This document shows, in pieces, positions 1 to 5,041 of a stretch of DNA of 5,041 nt. Source of the DNA: an uncultured Clostridia bacterium (GTDB taxonomy: Bacteria > Bacillota > Clostridia > UBA1381); contig CAMFCK010000084.1 of the NCBI GenBank assembly GCA_945948775.1, positions 1 through 5,041 of the forward strand, given 5' to 3'. The notes below the pieces were generated by a model. The model had not been told where the DNA came from. It searched no databases and saw only the letters and a program-made list of their open reading frames with translations. Position numbers and translations under genes: made by a program. Each line of letters begins with the position of its first letter. Position 1 is the stretch's first letter.

Positions 1-532
1 AGGCGTCGCGAAGCGCCGGAAGCGTTCCTTCAGACGTACCCTTCAATACCGCAAGCGGGGTTGCCTGCGATACGGCGTCTGCACCATAGCCGGCAAACGG
101 CTCAACAAAGTTTGTCATTGCGCCTGCCCATGCTATCAGCATAAAGCAGCGCGCCGCCAGCGCCGGATTCATAAAGTTTTTACCCAGTCCGCCGTAAAGT
201 TGTTTTACCACCACAATAGCAAAAACAGCCCCGATTACCGTCATCCACAGCGGTATGGTAACCGGCAGATTAAGCGCAAGCAACAATCCTGTCACTACTG
301 CGGATAAGTCATGCACGGTATTTCTTCTTTTTGTAAGCTTTTCATAAAGGTATTCCGACGCAACCGCCGCCGCAATCGCCGTTATTATTACCATCGCCGC
401 ACGGTAGCCGAAATAATATATCCCCATAAGCGACACCGGTATCAGCGCTATGATTACATCAAGCATTATCGAGGATATCGACTCCGGTTCATGTATATGC
501 GGAGATGAAGAAACTATCAGCTTATGTTCCAT
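1..532 (-). CDS. rnfD: RnfD, membrane subunit of the Rnf ion-translocating electron transport complex (C-terminus off the left edge)
   Basis: The 5' 177 codons of rnfD are present; the gene continues beyond base 1. RnfD is a membrane subunit of ferredoxin:NAD+ oxidoreductase that carries FMN covalently bound to a threonine. Hydrophobic segments are visible at about residues 23-41, 45-60, 76-90, 93-110 and 123-142, and the conserved family stretch GKNFMNPALAARCF is at 117-130. The flavin-attachment motif is DAVSQATPL at 152-160, which makes Thr158 the likely FMN-bearing residue (family knowledge). The start ATG at 532 shares its A with the rnfC stop (TAATG). A purine-rich GGAGGAAGAAG stretch just upstream, inside rnfC, serves as ribosome binding site. 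The gene is therefore translationally coupled to rnfC in the clostridial rnfCDGEAB order. NqrB is a distant homologue, but the RnfC neighbour decides for RnfD. Confidence 0.93.
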   Translation of the reverse strand, partial: MEHKLIVSSSPHIHEPESISSIMLDVIIALIPVSLMGIYYFGYRAAMVIITAIAAAVASEYLYEKLTKRRNTVHDLSAVVTGLLLALNLPVTIPLWMTVIGAVFAIVVVKQLYGGLGKNFMNPALAARCFMLIAWAGAMTNFVEPFAGYGADAVSQATPLAVLKGTSEGTLPALRDA

Positions 533-1851
533 TACTTCTTCTTCCTCCTGTTTTCAAGAATTTGCTGCTTGGCAACGCGAATATTGTGCAGGGGGCCCTG
601 CTTTCCGGGGCAGAGATATGAGCAAAGGCCGCATTCTATGCAGTCAAGTATATTGTACTCCTCCGCTTTTTCCAAATCGCCCTCAAGCGAAAATTTACTC
701 AGATACAGCGGCATTAGATGCATCGGACAATGATCAACACACCTGCCGCAGCGTATACAGGGAGAATAATCGTCATAGCCGCCGCCCTCTGCCGAAAGCG
801 CCAGCAGCGACGAAGTAGTTTTGACCACAGGCGGCTCGGTCGAATACTGCGCAATTCCCATCATCGGTCCGCCCATGATAAGCTTTTTCACATCTCGTGA
901 AAAGCCGCCGGCTGCCTGTATCAGATAATCAAAAGTCACTCCGGTATAAACCTCAAAATTGCCCGGCTGTGCAATACAATCTCCCGATACTGTAACAATT
1001 CGCTTTGTAAGCGGCATTCCCTTGCGGAAAGCAAGCGACATCTGCGAAACGGTGTCGATATTAATTACGATCGCACCTGCGTCGGCAGGCAGACCGCCGG
1101 AGGGCACCTGGCGTCCCGAAACAGCATATATAAGCTGCTTTTCCGCGCCCTGAGGATACTTCGGCTTCAGTGGACAGACCTTAATATTGCCTGCCTCCTG
1201 CGCTTTTTTGGTCATTATCTCAATGGCGTCCTTTTTGTTTGTTTCAATGCCGATATAACCGCAGTCAAGACCGAGTATCTTGAGTACAATCTGAATACCG
1301 TCGATTATCAGCTCAGGTGTTTCAAGCATTCTTCTGTGGTCAGCAGTAATATAAGGCTCGCACTCCGCGCCGTTTACTATCAGATAATCGATCTTCTTTT
1401 CCGGCGGAGGCGACAGCTTAACATGCGTGGGGAAACCCGCGCCGCCCATGCCGACTATACCGGCATTCCGTACTACCGCAAGCAGCTCATCATGCGTCAT
1501 GCTGTCAGGATCGTAGGGATGAATATCCTCCGAAAGAGTATATTCAAAATCATTCTCTACAAATACAGACGTTACCATCGCACCCGACGGATGCAGATAT
1601 GGCTTTATATCGCAGACTCTGCCTGAAACAGAGCTATGTACTGGCGTTGAAACAAAAGCGTCGGTATCGGCTAACACCTGTCCTGCCTTCACATTGTCCC
1701 CGACCGCCACTTTGAGCTCTAAAGGCGCTCCGATATGCTGCTGCAGCGGATAAATATGAATCTTATCGCCGTCAAGCTTTTTTATCGGCTTGCCGCAGGT
1801 AAGCTCCTTATAATCCGGAACATGCATACCGCCCTTGAACGTATATGACAT
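532..1851 (-). CDS. rnfC: RnfC, NADH/flavin and 4Fe-4S subunit of the Rnf complex
   Basis: The product is a 439-residue RnfC, the peripheral subunit of ferredoxin:NAD+ oxidoreductase that exchanges electrons with NAD(H) at the cytoplasmic face of the membrane. The N-terminus (FKGGMHVPDYKELT) is typical of RnfC. Next come the glycine-rich nucleotide/flavin motif GMGGAGFPTHVKL from residue 134 and NGAECEP at 160-166, as in the NuoF-like fold, and then an SLBB-like segment around 280-320. Two 4Fe-4S motifs close the protein: Cys365, 368, 371, 375 and Cys404, 407, 410, 414 (CxxCxxCxxxCP twice). The length fits short clostridial RnfC and lacks the long Ala/Lys-rich tail of proteobacterial RnfC. 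The frame could open at 1887, but that ATG has GGCGGA directly against it. The ATG at 1851 has AAAGGAAG at a normal distance and gives the family N-terminus, so I chose it. It overlaps rnfD by one base. Confidence 0.96.
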   Translation of the reverse strand: MSYTFKGGMHVPDYKELTCGKPIKKLDGDKIHIYPLQQHIGAPLELKVAVGDNVKAGQVLADTDAFVSTPVHSSVSGRVCDIKPYLHPSGAMVTSVFVENDFEYTLSEDIHPYDPDSMTHDELLAVVRNAGIVGMGGAGFPTHVKLSPPPEKKIDYLIVNGAECEPYITADHRRMLETPELIIDGIQIVLKILGLDCGYIGIETNKKDAIEIMTKKAQEAGNIKVCPLKPKYPQGAEKQLIYAVSGRQVPSGGLPADAGAIVINIDTVSQMSLAFRKGMPLTKRIVTVSGDCIAQPGNFEVYTGVTFDYLIQAAGGFSRDVKKLIMGGPMMGIAQYSTEPPVVKTTSSLLALSAEGGGYDDYSPCIRCGRCVDHCPMHLMPLYLSKFSLEGDLEKAEEYNILDCIECGLCSYLCPGKQGPLHNIRVAKQQILENRRKKK

Positions 1852-1858
1852 TTGGCTT

Positions 1859-1866
1859 CTTCCTTT
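1859..1866 (-). promoter_or_regulatory. Ribosome binding site of rnfC
   Basis: The sense strand reads AAAGGAAG, with the AGGA core ending 9 bases before the ATG at 1851. This site decides the start: the longer reading from 1887 would place it inside the coding region. Confidence 0.75.
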
Positions 1867-1921
1867 CTTTATGCGGCGAAAATCCATTCCGCCATGTTTT
1901 GCTTAATACATAATTATTGTA

Positions 1922-1950
1922 ATTGTATCATAAAAAAACAGCCGCCGCAA
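1922..1950 (-). promoter_or_regulatory. Predicted sigma-A promoter of the rnf operon
   Basis: On the sense strand TTGCGG (1950-1945) is followed after exactly 17 bases by TACAAT (1927-1922). TGA directly before the hexamer makes an extended -10 (TGnTACAAT). A second TACAAT abuts it at 1921-1916. Transcription would start near 1915, giving a leader of about 65 bases before rnfC. A perfect TATAAT at 1969-1964 could serve a second start, but it lacks a good -35 at the right distance. This is pattern matching; no start site has been mapped. Confidence 0.6.
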
Positions 1951-2023
1951 TATTTTTCGCTAAATTATACCTCTACGAAACAGAATAATCTCTGCTCTAT
2001 ACTGCAATGTGCTTTACGCTAAA
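1945..2023 (-). repeat. Imperfect direct repeat upstream of rnfC
   Basis: Two similar blocks lie 59 bases apart on the sense strand: TTTAGCG-T-AAA...ATTGCAG at 2023-2002 and TTTAGCG-A-AAA...ATTGCGG at 1964-1945. They share about 16 of 20 positions with one two-base gap. Copy two ends in the predicted -35 of the rnf promoter. They could be regulator sites, a promoter duplication or chance in an AT-rich gap. The 212-base gap 1852-2063 otherwise holds the rnfC leader, the promoter and the terminator candidate. I see no RNA gene in it. Confidence 0.3.
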
Positions 2024-2043
2024 AAATGCGCGCACATTTTTTT
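2021..2043 (-). terminator. Candidate rho-independent terminator after the accessory cassette
   Basis: The sense strand has AAAAAATG, a six-base TGCGCG centre and CATTTTTT, forming an 8 bp stem that may extend by a U-G pair. The T-run is part of the stem. It begins 20 bases after the stop codon of the 75-residue ORF. Because the A and T tracts are symmetrical, it could act in either direction. GC content of the stem is low, so efficiency is uncertain. It would separate the cassette from the rnf promoter. Confidence 0.5.
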
Positions 2044-2063
2044 ATTCTGTAAAATCGGTACTG

Positions 2064-2291
2064 TTACCGCGTCTTTTGAGCAATTGTTAATTTATTCACA
2101 TTCTCAAAGAAAAAGGATACGGCTTTTGCCGCATCCTTAAATCCCGCAAGCTGCTGCTTTTCTGTACCCATATTTGTGACATCAGTCGCAGGCTGTAGAC
2201 CGGAAATGTTGAATATATTGTTTTCCCCCTCCATAATACCTTCCGTAACAAAATATGTAATTTCCATCCCGGGTCTTATATACTTTTTCAT
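2064..2291 (-). CDS. Small uncharacterised protein, 75 residues, second gene of the accessory cassette
   Basis: I do not recognise a function. The protein opens with MKKYIRPGMEITYFVTEG. From memory, similar MKKYxxPxxEI openings occur in many small, uncharacterised proteins of gut Clostridia, but I cannot search for this. There is no signal peptide, no membrane segment and no cysteine. The middle is Asn/Gly/Thr-rich (residues 24-45) and the C-terminal half looks helical (about 46-70, ending KLTIAQKTR). The ATG at 2291 is preceded by AAGGAGG with an 11-base spacing; an in-frame TTG at 2297 lies 5 bases from it and could start the protein two residues earlier. The strong binding site overlaps the stop codon of the upstream secreted-protein gene, so the two are very likely co-transcribed. 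A longer reading from 2351 would run deep into that gene and is unlikely. Confidence 0.72.
   Translation of the reverse strand: MKKYIRPGMEITYFVTEGIMEGENNIFNISGLQPATDVTNMGTEKQQLAGFKDAAKAVSFFFENVNKLTIAQKTR
2084..2101. promoter_or_regulatory. Rex-like palindrome (tentative)
   Basis: The plus strand reads TTGTTAA, four bases, TTCACAT. This matches 12 of 14 fixed positions of the Rex redox-repressor pattern TTGTTAAnnnnTTAACAA, and the right half matches 6 of 7 of the variant TTCACAA. It lies inside the 3' end of the 75-residue ORF, about 135 bases before the predicted rnf -35. That is far for direct repression, and the bases are also explained by coding. Confidence 0.2.
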
Positions 2292-2302
2292 AATCAAATT
2301 AT

Positions 2303-2309
2303 CCTCCTT
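2303..2309 (-). promoter_or_regulatory. Strong ribosome binding site of the 75-residue ORF
   Basis: A perfect AAGGAGG overlaps the TAA stop of the upstream gene (TAAGGAGG). It is the main evidence that the short ORF is a real gene and that it starts near 2291 or 2297 rather than at 2351. Confidence 0.75.
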
Positions 2310-3111
2310 ATTCTGCTGCGCCAGTATTTTCTGAAGATGATGTATCACCAAGCTGATAATTCACATACGGAGATACTGTAAGACCATCCAATTCGTTTAT
2401 ATCTTTAATATTATAAATGGTAACATCAAAAACAAACTCGCCACCAACTGTCACAGTAGCATTAGAACTGTCAGACAGCACGCCGGGGTGTGAAGTAATC
2501 TCGCTTTTCCCGACATTGAAGCCATATCCAGCTATTGTCCCGCCGTTACCATTCAATTTTGCGCGGTAAACAACAGATGACGTTCCAGCATATTCACTTG
2601 TTGTACCATTTTGCGTGCTGAAGTTTTCCCCAAAATTGTATTGTACATAATAAGTTTTAATTATGTTTGCATTTTCACTTGCATCAACAAGCTCCGGCGT
2701 ACCTACCTTATAATATACGGTTGTTGCAGAGCCGCTTCCATCGTTGATTTTCAGGCAGTAAACTCCGTCCTTGCCTTCAAGTTCTCGGATTTTGTAAGCA
2801 ATATTTACAGTTCCATCATTATCACTATCTTCATACTGATCAACATATTGAATATTATAAGAATCAGGCGCAGATTCATCTGCCTTATAACTCAAAAGAG
2901 TAACATCACCCTTTGCGTTGGTCACAGTAATATTGATTGTGTCACCGACATTAACCGCAAGCATTTGACTTTGCTCACCTGTTGCATCCTGAACCGTTCC
3001 ATAGCGAGAACCGCTACCGTCTGTTGCTCCTACTGATGTGATCTCTGCTGATACAGCAACAGAGCACGCCATTGCAACAGCAGCAGTTGCAATAAACAAT
3101 TTCAGCTTCAT
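2308..3111 (-). CDS. Secreted protein with Ig-like beta-rich segments, function unknown
   Basis: The 267-residue protein carries a signal peptide: KLK, a hydrophobic core, and a probable signal peptidase I site after Ala22 (AVSA|EIT). Cys16 does not sit in a good lipobox (AMAC). The mature part shows two beta-rich segments. The first, about 52-137, runs from VGDTINITV through TLLSYKA to YYKVG and resembles Ig-like modules of large secreted clostridial proteins (my recollection). The second, about 152-254, includes YYVQYNFG and FVFDVTIYNIKDIN. Between them at 95-104 lies DSDNDGTVNI, which looks like a calcium-binding DxDxDG loop. The tail is Ser/Glu-rich with no LPXTG, SLH or membrane anchor, and there is no catalytic motif. 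AAAGGAT precedes the ATG by about 10 bases. The gene begins 58 bases after recR with no clear terminator between. Base composition is lower in GC than rnfC in sampled lines. A small adhesin, matrix or carbohydrate-associated role is possible but unproven. Confidence 0.85.
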   Translation of the reverse strand: MKLKLFIATAAVAMACSVAVSAEITSVGATDGSGSRYGTVQDATGEQSQMLAVNVGDTINITVTNAKGDVTLLSYKADESAPDSYNIQYVDQYEDSDNDGTVNIAYKIRELEGKDGVYCLKINDGSGSATTVYYKVGTPELVDASENANIIKTYYVQYNFGENFSTQNGTTSEYAGTSSVVYRAKLNGNGGTIAGYGFNVGKSEITSHPGVLSDSSNATVTVGGEFVFDVTIYNIKDINELDGLTVSPYVNYQLGDTSSSENTGAAE

Positions 3112-3169
3112 AAATAATCATCCTTTCAAAACAATAATTTACATTAAAAATAATCTCGGCAAAATGAAT

Positions 3170-3763
3170 TTACATTTCGCGTCTACCCTCCAGAGCCTTA
3201 GCAAGCGTAACCTCATCGGCATATTCTAAATCTCCTCCGACCGGAATGCCGTGAGCTATACGCGTAACCTTTACTCCCATAGGCTGCAGCAGCTTCTGAA
3301 TATATACCGCGGTGGCAGTTCCGCCAACCGTCGGATTAGTAGCCATAATAATTTCCTTTACTTCAGTATTAAGCCTTAACAAAAGCTCTTTTATCTTCAA
3401 ATCATCGGGCGTCACGCCGTCAATAGGCGACAGCACGCCGTGCAGAACATGATATAATCCGTTATATTCGTTTGTTTTTTCAATTGCAACAACGTCCTTT
3501 GGACTTTCCACAACACATATTACGCTGCGATCGCGCTTCGGCGATGAGCAGATACCGCATGGAACCTCATCAGTCAGATTCTGACATTCAGGACAGAAGC
3601 TTATGCTGTTTTTAGCAGTCAAAATTGCTTCGCACATTCGCCCCACTTCTTCCGGCGACATAGTTTCAAGCAGATAAAATGCTATACGTTCTGCGCTTTT
3701 TCTGCCGATTCCGGGGAGCTGTGCAAACTGCTCGATTAATAATTCAATAGCCGGTGCATGCAT
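3170..3763 (-). CDS. recR: RecR, recombination mediator protein
   Basis: RecR works with RecO (and RecF) to load RecA onto SSB-coated single-stranded DNA during gap repair and recombination, in the cytoplasm. At 197 residues it has the normal family length. A helix-hairpin-helix with [14 protein letters not shown] is at 16-29. A four-cysteine zinc site is at Cys57, Cys60, Cys69 and Cys72. A TOPRIM domain begins at [10 protein letters not shown] (81-90), and the conserved C-terminal motif [20 protein letters not shown] is at 171-190. No key residue is missing. The start ATG lies 4 bases after the ybaB stop codon (TGATAAAATG) and has no recognisable ribosome binding site, so it probably depends on ribosomes finishing ybaB. 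The dnaX-ybaB-recR order is a classic Firmicutes arrangement. Confidence 0.97.
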   Translation of the reverse strand: MHAPAIELLIEQFAQLPGIGRKSAERIAFYLLETMSPEEVGRMCEAILTAKNSISFCPECQNLTDEVPCGICSSPKRDRSVICVVESPKDVVAIEKTNEYNGLYHVLHGVLSPIDGVTPDDLKIKELLLRLNTEVKEIIMATNPTVGGTATAVYIQKLLQPMGVKVTRIAHGIPVGGDLEYADEVTLAKALEGRREM

Positions 3764-3767
3764 TTTA

Positions 3768-4121
3768 TCAGAAAAGCCCCGGAATATTTATCCCGCCGGT
3801 TATGGCACTCATGCCCTCATTCATCATATCGTCAGCCTGACGAATAACGTCGTTTACGGCAACCATAATCAAATCCTCGAGTGTCTCGACATCCTCCGGA
3901 TCGACTACCTCCGGCTTGATTTTTATTCCCGTAATTTCCTTTTTGCCGGTTGCGGTAACTGTTACCATACCGCCGCCTGCCGTAGCCTCAAGCTCCTTTG
4001 CCTCAATTTCAGCCTGAATCTGCTCCATCTGCTCCTGCATTTTCTGAGCCTGCTTGACCACATTCGGCACATTCTTGTTTGTATTCATTCCAGAACCGCT
4101 GAAACCTTTATATTTACCCAT
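3768..4121 (-). CDS. ybaB: YbaB/EbfC family nucleoid-associated DNA-binding protein
   Basis: The protein is a small (117 residues) dimeric DNA-binding protein of the YbaB/EbfC family, thought to help organise the nucleoid. It shows a Gly/Asn-rich N-terminus, a long amphipathic helix ([21 protein letters not shown], about 23-43), the beta core [21 protein letters not shown] at 48-68, [16 protein letters not shown] at 70-85 and a second helix [18 protein letters not shown]. This is the standard layout. The ATG at 4121 has AAGGAG about 11 bases upstream. An internal ATG at codon 12 lacks such a site. The gene lies between dnaX (34-base gap) and recR (4-base gap), its usual place, which suggests a link with replication and repair although its exact role is unsettled. 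Confidence 0.95.
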   Translation of the reverse strand: MGKYKGFSGSGMNTNKNVPNVVKQAQKMQEQMEQIQAEIEAKELEATAGGGMVTVTATGKKEITGIKIKPEVVDPEDVETLEDLIMVAVNDVIRQADDMMNEGMSAITGGINIPGLF

Positions 4122-4155
4122 TACAGATTTATCTCCTTAATATATTAATGTAAAT

Positions 4156-5041
4156 TTATTCCTCTTCCATATCTGTTTTTATATCATCTAAAGGCAACTC
4201 GTCCCTTTCATCATCATCGTCAAGCTCCGTCTGTTCAAAGCTTTCCTCCTCCGGATTATAATGTAGGAAGTCGCTTTCGTCAGTGACCTCAACTATTTCC
4301 GGAAAACGCTCAATAAGCTTATCTATCGGATCTGCCGCAGGACTTTCCGGCACAGGGCTTACCTGCATTTTTTCTTCCTCTTTGCTCCCGCCGCCGATAC
4401 TCCAATAATCAATTATATTATCTTCTATATCTTCAAAAAAAGCAGTCTTGACAACAAAATCGCTGCCGGTGCCGAGCTTTAGCATCTCCTGAATCTGACC
4501 GCTGTAGGCAGCGGCTATTCCCTTCAGCATACGCTCGTTTTTTTCGAATCTAAGTATTATTCCCTCTCCGTCTATAGTTATCCTTCTGTTTATTACGCTT
4601 TGCGCAAGATGAGGATATTTCTTTACTATTGAAGCTGACACTGCCTCCCATTTACGCGCCGCCGCAACTATCGGACTTGCAGCTGTAAGCGATGAAACAT
4701 CAACAGGCACAAACAGCTTTGCAGACGGTTTCGGCTTGGGCTTAGGCTTATTCTGCTCCTTCTTTTCCGGCACGGTATTTTCCACCGTTACCCTGATGCC
4801 GTTTTTTACCTCAGCCTCAAGCGTGCTTATACGATCCAAAAGCGCTTCTTTTGAATCGTCGAGCGCCGGTCTTGTCAGCTTGATAAGCGCAAGCTCATAT
4901 ATCATACGCGGTGATTTTACCCATTTTGCCTCTGCGCGAGCCTCGTTCAGAAGCGATGCGGCTCTCGAAAGCTTTTCAAAAGAAATTTTCTCCGCCTGAG
5001 ACTTCAGCAAGGCGATATCCTCTGCGGAATAATCAAGCAGT
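4156..5041 (-). CDS. dnaX: DnaX, DNA polymerase III tau/gamma subunit (C-terminal part; N-terminus off the right edge)
   Basis: Only the last 294 codons are present. The missing part should hold the AAA+ ATPase and zinc domains. DnaX is the motor of the clamp loader and, as tau, links the loader to polymerase and helicase. The visible part begins in the domain III helical collar (DIALLKSQAEKISFEKLSRA, then AKWVKSPRMIYELALIKLTRP at 39-58). A Lys/Pro linker (NKPKPKPKPSAK, 97-108) follows, then a domain V-like module (about 123-210, with RKWEAVSASIVKKYPHLAQ and IDGEGIILRFEKNERM). The tail has a conserved IDKLIERFPEIVEV helix and a very acidic end (TELDDDDERDELPLDD). The frame is open to the edge; a TTG at 5010 is internal, not the start. 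ybaB and recR follow, as usual in Firmicutes. Confidence 0.94.
   Translation of the reverse strand, partial: LLDYSAEDIALLKSQAEKISFEKLSRAASLLNEARAEAKWVKSPRMIYELALIKLTRPALDDSKEALLDRISTLEAEVKNGIRVTVENTVPEKKEQNKPKPKPKPSAKLFVPVDVSSLTAASPIVAAARKWEAVSASIVKKYPHLAQSVINRRITIDGEGIILRFEKNERMLKGIAAAYSGQIQEMLKLGTGSDFVVKTAFFEDIEDNIIDYWSIGGGSKEEEKMQVSPVPESPAADPIDKLIERFPEIVEVTDESDFLHYNPEEESFEQTELDDDDERDELPLDDIKTDMEEE

Noticed and set aside
450..818. Plus-strand ORF of 122 codons
   Set aside because: It lies antisense to the rnfC 3' end and rnfD start, has no ribosome binding site or recognisable protein features, and is a shadow of the conserved minus-strand frames.
532..1887. Longer RnfC starting at 1887
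   Set aside because: The extra 12 residues (MDFRRIKKGRSQ) are not RnfC-like, the Shine-Dalgarno-like GGCGGA is too close to that ATG, and a well-spaced site precedes the ATG at 1851.
1876..1900. Small hairpin in the rnfC leader (GCGG/CCGC)
   Set aside because: It is a four-pair core with a bulge and a 12-base loop, has no riboswitch-like architecture and does not sequester the ribosome binding site.
1980..2050. 9 bp inverted repeat ACAGAATAA / TTATTCTGT
   Set aside because: The arms are 53 bases apart, AT-rich and overlap the terminator candidate. There is no transposase or target duplication, so this is probably chance.
2611..3036. Plus-strand ORF of 141 codons
   Set aside because: It is antisense to the secreted-protein gene, whose signal peptide, binding site and domain-like layout are convincing. 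The plus-strand product has no coherent features.
3134..3162. Possible promoter TTGCCG-17-AATTAT before the secreted-protein gene
   Set aside because: The -10 is poor, and the start would fall about 15 bases before the ATG, on the ribosome binding site.
4434..4446. Run of seven T on the dnaX sense strand as a slippage site
   Set aside because: It encodes the Phe-Phe of AFFEDIED in a normal frame. There is no supporting downstream structure, and homopolymers of this length are common.
4736..4999. Plus-strand ORF of 87 codons, Ser/Phe-rich
   Set aside because: It is antisense to conserved dnaX codons. The Ser/Phe-rich composition is what Glu/Lys/Ala codons give in reverse.

Overview
All seven genes in this window lie on the minus strand, so transcription runs from right to left. 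The gene set points to an anaerobic Firmicute of class Clostridia: a dnaX-ybaB-recR block of the usual Firmicutes order, an Rnf complex operon beginning with rnfC and rnfD, and strong AAGGAGG-type ribosome binding sites. A gut Oscillospiraceae/Lachnospiraceae-like host is an inference from the style of the small accessory proteins and is not proven.

Right part (5041 to 3170): the 3' part of dnaX (DNA polymerase III tau/gamma subunit), then ybaB (nucleoid-associated YbaB/EbfC family), then complete recR. Gaps are 34 and 4 bases, so this looks like one replication/repair operon. recR has no clear ribosome binding site and is probably translationally coupled to ybaB.

Middle (3111 to 2064): an accessory two-gene cassette. 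A 267-residue secreted protein with a signal peptide and two beta-rich, Ig-like segments is followed 16 bases later by a 75-residue protein with a MKKYIRPGMEI opening, no signal peptide and no cysteine. The secreted-protein gene is more AT-rich than its neighbours in the lines I counted. This cassette is the least understood part of the window. It is followed by a candidate bidirectional hairpin/T-tract terminator at 2021-2043.

Left part (1950 to 1): a promoter-bearing gap, then rnfC (complete; start reassigned to 1851) overlapping by one base with rnfD, which runs off the left edge. RnfC and RnfD belong to the ferredoxin:NAD+ oxidoreductase that couples electron transfer to Na+ or H+ translocation. 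RnfC is the peripheral NADH/flavin and Fe-S subunit, and RnfD is a membrane subunit carrying covalently bound FMN. The remaining rnf genes (usually G, E, A, B) should lie further left.

The two housekeeping blocks are ordinary. What deserves a second look is the cassette between them, plus a Rex-like palindrome and tandem promoter elements upstream of rnfC. I see no tRNA, rRNA, CRISPR array or insertion sequence.
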